Source of the DNA: Allomyces macrogynus ATCC 38327 | Lineage: Eukaryota > Blastocladiomycota > Blastocladiomycetes > Blastocladiales > Blastocladiaceae | NCBI GenBank assembly: GCA_000151295.1 | Contig: GG745356.1 | Coordinates: 487,361-551,360 of the forward strand | Direction of reading: 5' to 3' | DNA: 64,000 nt | Shown here: positions 56,335 to 64,000 of the stretch, in pieces | Layout: each line of letters starts with the position of its first letter | Numbering within the stretch: position 1 is the first letter of the stretch | Program-made: the position numbers and the translations under genes | The notes under the pieces: generated by a model | What the model was told of the DNA's origin: nothing | What the model saw: only the letters and a program-made list of their open reading frames with translations | Databases searched by the model: none

Positions 56335-59300
56335 TTACACGACCCCATCCGCCGCGGAACCCACGCCGCCCTGCAACAAGACCGTCTGCATCTTCTGGCT
56401 CGACCGTAACAAGCTCAAATTGCGCACGAGCGGCTTATCTGCGGCACGCACGACTGGCGGCCCACTGCTAGCACGCCGCGCCGACCCTACCCCGGCTGCA
56501 GGTTTCCTCGGTTTCTTGACCACCGGCGGCGGCGGGGCTGCGGCCTTGACCAGGTGCAACACGCGCTGCAAGTTGACAGGAACCGAATGCGACTTGCCCG
56601 TTGCCGTCCCGACAACGAACGGGACCGGGATCGGGACCACCGCCGGGGCCGGCGCGGCCGGTGGTGCGGCTGCTGCAACCGCGCGAGAGTGTTGGTGCTG
56701 GTGCTGGTGTGTCGCGGCGACCCGCGCGCGCGATGCGGCGGTGGGAGAGTGCGATCGCGGCCGCGGTCCGCCGTACTCAGCCGTGCGCCGACGTGCGGGA
56801 GCGGCAGACGCGCGACGCTGCGGCATTTCTTCTCGCTCTTCGTCGTCGACGGCACTCGCGCCGTCGTCATCGGACGCGTCTCGGTCGCGCCTTAGTTTCG
56901 CCGCGAGCAACTGCTTGACCCGCCGATGGATTTCGCGCTCGAGTCGCGCACGCCGGGCACGGCGTTCGATGCGTGCTTGGTCGGCCTCTTCTTCGTGGAG
57001 ATCGGCTGCGTGCTGGTGGTGCCGAGCGCCCGGCGGCGCGCTTGAGGTCGGGGTGGGCGATCGCCGCTTCGCCGGTGCAGGCGACGCGAAAGGCATGTCG
57101 ACGACGTCGGTCTGGACCGAGAATTCGCGCACGCGGCGCGTCCGTGGATGTGCAGGGGAGGAAGTGACGGAGGACGTGGTAGATGGCGGGACGGCGTAAG
57201 TCGCGGCGGGGTGCACGGCGGGGGATGCTGGGTGAGAGTAGACGGGGGCTGCCGGTAGATCGTAGGGTTGGTGGTAGTCTTGTCCGCCAAGGTCCCGACT
57301 CGCGGCACGCGGTGGTGGTGCCGGTGCTGCGGCCGCCCATGCTTCGCGTGGAGATGACCGACCGACGATAGTACTCCCGCGCGCCGACGCGGGTGCTGGA
57401 GATGCATGCCGCCACGCGTTCTCCCCCCCGCGGTCTTCGATCAGAACCCCTCCATCACGCGCGTCCTGATCGCGTCTCTCCACCTCCTGCCTCCTCGCCA
57501 TCAACCGTCGATGCTCCTCAAGCACCTCCTGCTGTTCACGCACCACGCGTTCCAGCGACTGCACCCGCGCGCTCAAATCGGCCACGGCCGCCGCCCGTTC
57601 GCGCAGGACGAGCTGTTTCGCGGCGCGGTCACGATCAAGCGAAACGACCTGGTCACGCGTCTGCACGAGTTCGTGCGCGAGCCGGTCGCGGTCAGCAGTG
57701 AGAGTCGCACACTGCGCAGCAAGCGCGCCGCGCTCGTCAGTCAATGCCTTGACGCGGCGGGTCAGGTGGTCGATGGCGGTCGCGAGACCTGAATCGGTAT
57801 CGGTCGAGGAGACGGCAGCGGTGGGGGTGTGAGCAGGGGAACGCGCAATGCGATCGGCGGCGACAGCAGCAGCGGGGGACGTGGAGTTGGTGGGGACGAC
57901 GGCACGGAAATGCGGGACGTCCGTGACCGACTCGTCGGCTGCATTGGCTGCTTCCACGACCGGCGGCACGGCTGCGGGACTCGCGCGCGCGTGTGTTGCG
58001 GCCGGTACCCCGGGCAGATCGCGCATCCACGTCGGCGGGCTCGTGGTCGTCACCGAGGACCCGGGGCTTGCGCGCGGTGCGAACATGGGCGGCGTCGGCG
58101 CCGACTTGACGGGCGATACTGGTGCAGCCGCGGCTGTACGCCGCGCGGGCGTCGTCATGGCCTTGACGGTCATGCTCAGACCGGACGTGTCGGACGCGCT
58201 GCTGTCCGGGTCGGCCCGTGGAGCCGTGGGCGCCACAGCACACGTGGGTGACCAGGAGGGGGCCGCAGGTGAAGCACGGCGGTCGGGGGAGGCTGCGGAC
58301 GTGGAGGTGCGCGGCGGACGCACGGTGCGTTCGAGCGGGTCGTCGACGGTCGCGGGCAGGTCGGCGGCGGATGCAGAAGCGTCGAGGTGGATTGACGGGA
58401 GCAAGGGCGGCATTTCCCCGTCGAGGTCATCGTCAGCGGCAGCGCGGTGGGCCGTAACCGGTGACCGAGACGTGCGTGGCGGCGGTGACGGCGGGGATAC
58501 CGCACCATCAGTCCTCCTGAGCGCCGATGGTGCCGTCGACGTTGGCCGCGACGCTGTCGTGGTAGTTGCCGTTGCCGACCGCGTGTGCGACCTGGGCGTC
58601 ACAAACGACGCCTGTGGTGCGTCTTCAAAGTACCGAGACGGTTCTGAGAGGTCGGGCGTGACCACGTTCGATGTGGGTGTGATGATCGGTACCGCGGCAC
58701 CCCCGGGCCGTCTGGAGGTGAGAAACGAGAACTGCGACTCGTGCGCGATCCCGTCCATTTCGCCGACGGAAATGCGCGAAAAGGGCACGACTTCCTCGTC
58801 GTCGTGGGTCGAGTCGGAGATTTGCGATTGCGCGTCGCGGTCGAGTGGAGCGCCGTTGTTCGGAGCAACAGTGTCGGTGCGCACAGCTGGACGAGAGTAC
58901 GGGAGAAACGAGGACGCGCCGAAGTGCGAGTAGAGCGCGCGCGTCCCGCCTAGCAACGACGCTGGCATGGGCGTGGCCTGCGGCCCCAGAGACAGTTCGG
59001 AAAAGGACCGATGAAACGTCCACGGGTCGTGGCGCGCGTCATCGAGGTCCATGGCGAGTTTGAGCTCGTCGAGAACCGTATCAGCGTGCAGGTCGACCGA
59101 CGACGAGAGAGTCGACAAATCCGGCCGTGAAATGCCGTTCGGGAGCGCATGCGTATGTGCGATGGCCGCGCTCTCAATGTCGCGCAGCCTTGCGAGCTCG
59201 CGCGCGTTCAGGGCGTCAAGGTCGTGGGCGAGGTCGGCGAGCAACGAGTTGACGGAAACGTCGCGGTCGTGCGCAGGGTCGTGGTCCGAGCTGGTTGGAC

Positions 59301-59406
59301 CGTAGTTATGCTGTTGGCGTGAGCGTGATGTGGTGCTCATAGAGGGCGATCTAGGTGCAGCGGTAGCGGCCGTAGGGGCATTGCTCCCGCGTGGTGGATT
59401 CTGCAT
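56335..59406 (-). CDS. Cep57-like centrosomal coiled-coil protein
   Basis: Intronless, 1023 residues. The N-terminal half is Ser/Thr/Pro-rich and disordered. A coiled coil runs about residues 540-640 (TRRVKALTDERGALAAQCAT, VLRERAAAVADLSARVQSLE, EVLEEHRRLMARRQEVERRD), with another charged helix near residue 800 (ARIERRARRARLEREIHRRV). Near the C-terminus PFVVGTATGKSHSVPVNLQR with VLHLVK matches the signature of the Cep57 microtubule-binding domain (PF-GT-x2-SHSV-x2-N-x-Q-x-VL). Such proteins localise to centrosomes or spindle pole bodies and bind microtubules. A centriole-bearing zoosporic fungus is a fitting host. The coding sequence is highly repetitive in Ala/Pro/Ser. Confidence 0.7.
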   Translation of the reverse strand: MQNPPRGSNAPTAATAAPRSPSMSTTSRSRQQHNYGPTSSDHDPAHDRDVSVNSLLADLAHDLDALNARELARLRDIESAAIAHTHALPNGISRPDLSTLSSSVDLHADTVLDELKLAMDLDDARHDPWTFHRSFSELSLGPQATPMPASLLGGTRALYSHFGASSFLPYSRPAVRTDTVAPNNGAPLDRDAQSQISDSTHDDEEVVPFSRISVGEMDGIAHESQFSFLTSRRPGGAAVPIITPTSNVVTPDLSEPSRYFEDAPQASFVTPRSHTRSATATTTTASRPTSTAPSALRRTDGAVSPPSPPPRTSRSPVTAHRAAADDDLDGEMPPLLPSIHLDASASAADLPATVDDPLERTVRPPRTSTSAASPDRRASPAAPSWSPTCAVAPTAPRADPDSSASDTSGLSMTVKAMTTPARRTAAAAPVSPVKSAPTPPMFAPRASPGSSVTTTSPPTWMRDLPGVPAATHARASPAAVPPVVEAANAADESVTDVPHFRAVVPTNSTSPAAAVAADRIARSPAHTPTAAVSSTDTDSGLATAIDHLTRRVKALTDERGALAAQCATLTADRDRLAHELVQTRDQVVSLDRDRAAKQLVLRERAAAVADLSARVQSLERVVREQQEVLEEHRRLMARRQEVERRDQDARDGGVLIEDRGGENAWRHASPAPASARGSTIVGRSSPREAWAAAAPAPPPRAASRDLGGQDYHQPYDLPAAPVYSHPASPAVHPAATYAVPPSTTSSVTSSPAHPRTRRVREFSVQTDVVDMPFASPAPAKRRSPTPTSSAPPGARHHQHAADLHEEEADQARIERRARRARLEREIHRRVKQLLAAKLRRDRDASDDDGASAVDDEEREEMPQRRASAAPARRRTAEYGGPRPRSHSPTAASRARVAATHQHQHQHSRAVAAAAPPAAPAPAVVPIPVPFVVGTATGKSHSVPVNLQRVLHLVKAAAPPPPVVKKPRKPAAGVGSARRASSGPPVVRAADKPLVRNLSLLRSSQKMQTVLLQGGVGSAADGVV

Positions 59407-59941
59407 GGTCGTGAAGGTGGTCGACAGTCAGGTTCGGCGCTGGGACGACGCGTATATGCCAGCTTGTGCCATTGCTGACGTTGAGTTGGATGCGCACCAA
59501 CGGTCCGTCCATGTTGTTGGGTGGCGAGCGTGTGCGGATCATGGTGGAGCTTGTGTGGGAAGCGCTGCACTTGGGTTGCTGAGTTTTTGGCGACCGTTGG
59601 GGCCAGGAATCGTCAACAGCCGGAGGCTACGCCGCTTCTGAACAAATTGCGTCAAGTCGGGCGGCGACACGGGCAGCTCCGCGCACGAGATGGATGACGG
59701 GGCCGGCGCCAGCGTTTCCACTTCGCAGACCGTTGACACGGCGGCGGTGGTGGTCGAACCGGGAGGCGCGAGACAGCTGCTGCGAGACAAACCTCTCCTC
59801 ACGTGCGATGCGACTCGGCCTGCCTCCGCCGGCTTCACCGTTTCCAAGTTGGCTTCCGGCTGTTGTGTACATTGTGGCCCTCCTCCTCGTCCTCGACTCG
59901 GTGCCTGCGCTCCAAGCTCCTCGACGACGTGCTCCTATTTC
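59407..59941. other. Bidirectional promoter region between Cep57-like and HisRS genes
   Basis: About 535 bases. An open frame in phase with HisRS begins at 59690 but is unconserved before 59942. Confidence 0.4.
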
Positions 59942-61956
59942 ATGCCGACGCGCGCCGCCAAGTTTCTGCCGCTCCTGCTCCCGACGATCCGCTCTGCTCG
60001 CCTTGCTGCGCTGCCACTGCGCCGCTTGACCACCACTACCATCAACACGACCACCACGACCACCATGTCGGCCAAGAAATCCGCCCCCGCACCGACTACG
60101 AAGCCCGCTCCTACGCCCGCTTCTACGCCCGCGCCCGCGGCGACCAAGGCGGCCGCTGCCCCCGTGGCTGCTGCGGCCTCTGCTCAGGCTGCTGCTGCCC
60201 CTGCCACAGCCGCACCAGTTGCCGCTCGTAATGCCGCCGCGACGCCCGCTCCCGCACCTGAGAAGAAGGAGCGCAAGAGCAAAAAGGACAAGGACGACAA
60301 GAAGTTTACCCTCAAGACGCCCAAGGTGTGTTGGCGCTGATGGCTCCTGTTCGCTCGCTGAAGCGCCGTATCCGCAAGAGTTGAACTGATCGAATTCTGC
60401 CTGTCCTAAATCGAACAGGGCACGACCGACTTTACCCCCGCCGACATGGCGCTGCGCGACTCGATCTTCGCGACCATCACGCGCGTCTTCCAAAAGCACG
60501 GAGGCGTCACGATCGACACGCCCGTCTTTGAGCTCAAGGAGATTCTGTCCGGCAAGTACGGCGAGGACTCGAAGCTCATTTACGACCTGCAGGACCAGGG
60601 CGGCGAGCTCTGTTCGCTGCGGTACGACTTGACCGTGCCGTTTGCGCGCTTCCTCGCCATGAACGGCAAGCAGTACCCAGCCATGAAGCGGTACCAGATC
60701 GCCAAGGTCTACCGCCGCGACCAGCCGGCCATGACCAAGGGCCGTCGCCGCGAATTCTACCAGTGCGATTTCGATATTGCGGGCCAGTACGACGACATGG
60801 TGCCCGATGCGGAAATTCTCGCGATTCTCGTGGAAGTCCTGACGGAGCTGGACGTCGGCCGGTTCCTGATCAAGCTCAATCACCGTGCTCTGCTCGACGG
60901 TGTGTTCGAGGTGTGCGGCGTGCCGACCGACCTGTTCCGCCCGATTTCGTCGGCTGTCGACAAGATGGACAAGATGCCGTGGGCCGAAGTCAAGGCTGAA
61001 ATGTTGCAGAAGGGGCTCGATGCGGCCATTGCCGACCGGATTGGGACCTACGTGCAGCGCAAGGGGTCCAAGGAGCTCGTCGCGCAGCTGCGCGAGGACG
61101 CGGATCTGATCAAGTCGGAGCGTGCGAAGGCCGGGCTCAACGACGTTGAGCTGCTCTTCACCTACCTGGACGTGCTCGGCGTCACGGACAAGATCTCGTT
61201 TGACTTGTCGCTCGCACGTGGGCTCGACTATTACACGGGTCTGATTTACGAGGCGATTTTGCTCGATGAGCTGACGACGGCTCAGATTCTTGGTACGTTA
61301 CGATTTTCATTGACCGTGTTTCGACCCTTTCTCCCCTTGACCCTTGCATGCTTTCCTCCCTACTAGCTGCCAAGGCCGACAAGGAAAAGGCGCTCGCCGC
61401 GTCGGGCAAGGCCAAGAAGGCTTCCGCCGCTGCCACCTCGGACGACGCCGACAACGACGAGTCTGTCGGGATCGGTTCCATCGCCGCGGGCGGGCGGTAT
61501 GATGAGCTTGTGGGCATGTTTGCCGGCACGACCAAGAAGGGCGTTGCCAACAAGATCCCGTGCGTCGGTGTCTCGGTCGGTGTGGAGCGCGTCTTCTCGG
61601 TCCTGCAAAAGAAGCGCGGCGCCGCGCCCGTCAAGGCCAATGCGACTCAAGTCTACGTCATGGCCGTCGGCGACGGTTTGCTGCCGGAACGCATGGCCGT
61701 GGCCAAACAGTTGTGGGAGGCCGGGATCCCCGCCGAGTTCATGTACAAGGCCAAGCCGAAACTGCAGGCGCAGTTCAATGTCTGCGACAAGGAGCAGATT
61801 CCGCTGGCAGTGATCTTGGGGCCGGATGAGTTGGCGCAGGGGTTGGTCAAGATCAAGGATATGCGCGCCAAGGTCGAGGGCGAGGCTAGTGCGGGGGTCG
61901 CCGTGAAGCGCGACGAGATGGTCGCGGAGATCACGAAGCGTCTGGCCGTGCTGTGA
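59942..61956 (+). CDS. HTS1: Histidyl-tRNA synthetase with alternative starts for mitochondrial and cytosolic forms
   Basis: Exons 59942 (or 60065)-60325, 60419-61292 and 61367-61956. The outer start gives [20 protein letters not shown] with LAALPLRRL, an Arg/Leu-rich presequence with no acidic residues. The inner start [10 protein letters not shown] begins an Ala/Pro/Lys-rich cytosolic N-terminus. Class II motifs follow: [43 protein letters not shown], motif 2 [13 protein letters not shown], the histidine motifs [11 protein letters not shown] and [11 protein letters not shown], and motif 3 [13 protein letters not shown]. The anticodon-binding domain begins [15 protein letters not shown]. One gene serving both compartments through two starts is known for yeast HTS1. 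A Lys/Ala-rich insertion follows the second intron. Confidence 0.95.
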
Positions 61957-63559
61957 GTGATGTGCATAATAGTATGCTTTGCTGCATGCCGATTGGACTG
62001 ATTGGAACAGAGAGGGGATGGGGGGATGTGTCGGCAGGAGTTGCAGATTGACGCGCGTGCCGGCAGCACAATGGCCGAGTCCGATGCTGCCGTGAAAGTA
62101 GACAGGAGGGGGTTTGTGTTGTTGTCGGGTGACCGGTTGATGTCCTGCGACCTGCTTGAGCTCTTAAGTCAGTTCCCGAGTGTTAGCGTGAGCGATTGTC
62201 GGTGGAAAGAGTAATGATTGAAGTATGCTCGTCAGCATTCGCTCTCAAAATACGAGCCCCACGTCGGTCACACGTTGCGATGGCGAAATCACTCTGGAAC
62301 GACGGTGATGAGAAAGCTTTTGGATGGCAATGAATGCGATACGAGACTGCTTACACGTGTCAGCATTGCAACCGCAAACTGAGAGGACGGCATGTTGAAA
62401 TTGCCGAAACTTTTTCGAACGTTCCTGATAGTATAGCGTGAGCAAGTTCCAGGGAGTTTGTCAGTTCGGATTGTCTTTGTCCACACAATTTTTGGTCATG
62501 CAAAAGCTTTCGCTTCTTTTTTGATGCTCGGGTCGACTCCACCTGTTATAAAGAGGATGATTGCAGGTGTACATTGCTTCTCTGGTAGCCACTGGCGCAG
62601 AAAGGAGATGGAAAATTGAAGAGGCACGGAGTAAATGCAAAGCTGATCAAGGAGAGAAACGTCAGACGGCATCTCGGCTTCTTTTAATCCATTTGATATT
62701 GGTCCGTGCAACCTCAGCCTAATTGTTGCCACCTGTGCAACCCACCACTCTCATCAGCGGCCCAACTCCAAAGACCGGCGTTGACCTGGGCACCATAGCG
62801 TCGCCTCTCCTCCCCGTCGCATCTGGCACTCGCGTTTGAGCATACATATGGCTCACCTTCGGCTCCAACCTCGCAGCGCCCTGTGCAGCGTCCGCTCCCC
62901 CACAAGCTGCTCCGTTGTTGCCTGTGTATTTCATCAACCCAAAACATCTGCGACAATGTCGATTCCCTCACGGCGGCGCTCGGCGTCATGGCGTCGCGCC
63001 ATGTCGCCCTCGGTTTGCTGATGTTTCCGCAACGGCCAGTGCTTTGACGACTTAATCGTCTGAGCCTGCACCGTTCAACACACTTGCTTGAATACCAAAA
63101 CTTTGCAAGATGGTTATTTGCGGTGCGTATACGGACGTGGGATTATCAGGAATGGAATAACAACTGGTTCAGCACGCGCCCCAGCAGCCATGTTCAGTGA
63201 CCCAGCAAGGGGCGCGTTCATTTGAGGTGGAAGGCCCGATCAACACGATTAAAGTACTCGTTCGCGCAGGGATTATCAGCCTTTGATGAATGCATGGATC
63301 GCAAGTGAGTAGGTGAACGTTGGGGAAGGGGAAAACGAGTCATCGGGGCGGATCAGAGATCAAGTAGCAGATAGAGAGAGAATCCGACATATCCACACGT
63401 TAATATTTCAATTGAACGGCGCTCAAAAGCATTAGTGGGGAAAACATGATCGACAGAAAAACACCAGCACCGCGCAGCGCAACGACTGCTCACATGCCAA
63501 CATGACACCCACAGCACGCCCAACAACGTCGAGCGAACTGGCCATCATGCAGCTGAACC
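61957..63559. other. Long gene-poor interval
   Basis: About 1.6 kb, AT-richer than the genes. Frames up to about 90 codons occur on both strands without recognisable domains. A TATA-like string lies near 62549. Confidence 0.4.
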
Positions 63560-64000
63560 TCACCGGGGCCCAATGCATTTACTCGTCACCCGCTGATGCA
63601 CGACACGCAGTCCAGGTTCATCCACTACCTCCACACGCTCGATCCGCCACTCTGTAGCGCCCCGCATCCCGTCTCCGGTCCGGACGGTTCGACCATACCG
63701 GCCCACTGGCGCATTCAGCAGTGGCTGCACGTCGTGGACCAGACACCCGCGCACGTCAACGCACTGCACGTTCTCGTGTAGTCCATCAACGAGGGAATCG
63801 ATCGACGTGACGTGCACGAGATGACGCAACGTGAGCGTGCGCAGCGCCTCGAGGCGCGAAAGTGCAACGTTTGCAAGTGTCGCGACTCCGTCGTCGGTCA
63901 AGCTTGTCCACGACAAGTCGAGCGTGCAAAGTCGCACCAAAGTCGCAAGCGCTGGAGCAAGTGTGGCCATGGCCATGTCGTCAATATCGGCATTGCATGA
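63560..64000 (-). CDS. Leucine-rich-repeat protein, C-terminal part (continues beyond the window)
   Basis: The frame is open to the window edge and ends at 63560. It has LRR units: DDMAMATLAPALATLVRLCT, LDLSWTSLTDDGVATLANVA, LEALRTLTLRHLVHVTSIDS, VQCVDVRGC, then LLNAPVGRY and a ~40-residue tail. This resembles GALA/RNI-type LRRs with about 24-26 residues per unit. It is CpG-rich and uninterrupted, in contrast to the related pseudogene at 41640-43379. The function is unknown; LRR arrays bind proteins. Confidence 0.7.
   Translation of the reverse strand, partial: SCNADIDDMAMATLAPALATLVRLCTLDLSWTSLTDDGVATLANVALSRLEALRTLTLRHLVHVTSIDSLVDGLHENVQCVDVRGCLVHDVQPLLNAPVGRYGRTVRTGDGMRGATEWRIERVEVVDEPGLRVVHQRVTSKCIGPR

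Noticed and set aside
56420..58933. Plus-strand frames of 259 and 361 codons
   Set aside because: Antisense to the Cep57-like gene, whose coiled coil and C-terminal motif identify the true strand.

Overview
The window reads as nuclear DNA of a GC-rich, intron-containing fungus. Genes are dense and on both strands. Introns are short (about 45-145 bases, mostly 55-100), begin GT(A/G)NGT and end in AG, often with a CTRAC-like branch site. Fungal-type proteins (Uba4, Mir1, Sis1, Prp17, Lcp5, GH18 chitinase, a Fus1-like TM/SH3 protein) sit beside traits unusual for higher fungi: a class I fructose-bisphosphate aldolase, a Cep57-like centrosomal protein and a Fanzor nuclease relic. This fits an early-diverging zoosporic fungus; Blastocladiomycota (an Allomyces-like genome) is my best guess. 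That placement is inference from composition and gene content.

Layout. 1-0.9 kb: CpG-depleted relic with the C-terminal part of a Fanzor (eukaryotic TnpB-like) nuclease. 1.0-6.0 kb: UBA4/MOCS3 (-), RPC11 (-), an unknown acidic protein (+), a one-TM protein (-), a twin CX9C protein (+). 6.6-10.3 kb: mitochondrial phosphate carrier and class I aldolase (both +). 12.2-18.7 kb: bZIP factor (-) and a Slo-family channel (-) whose selectivity filter is degenerate. 19.7-28.1 kb: UbiA prenyltransferase (+), CAMK-like kinase (-), Sis1-type DnaJ (-), chitinase (+). 28.5-38.2 kb: eIF3e, Arf1, p23/Sba1 (+), a decayed AAA ATPase (+), GMF (-), a TPR protein (+). 38.4-40.5 kb: Fus1-like membrane protein (-). 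41.6-43.4 kb: CpG-depleted LRR pseudogene (-). 43.4-50.8 kb: Prp17, pICln (-), a disrupted unknown gene (+), an alpha/beta hydrolase (-), Lcp5/neuroguidin (+). 50.9-52.9 kb: second CpG-depleted relic. 53.2-62.0 kb: RGG/proline-rich protein, an unknown split gene, Cep57-like protein (-), histidyl-tRNA synthetase (+). 63.6-64.0 kb: edge of a CpG-rich LRR gene (-).

Most genes are housekeeping and share no pathway. Three themes link parts of the window. (1) CpG-poor mobile or multicopy relics lie between very CpG-rich genes, as expected from methylation- or repeat-directed C-to-T decay. (2) Microexons of 7, 8 and 10 bases are needed to keep the Arf1 and DnaJ proteins intact. (3) Direct TTC repeats at exact 10-base spacing, the layout of step-type heat-shock elements, lie upstream of both the DnaJ and the p23 chaperone genes.
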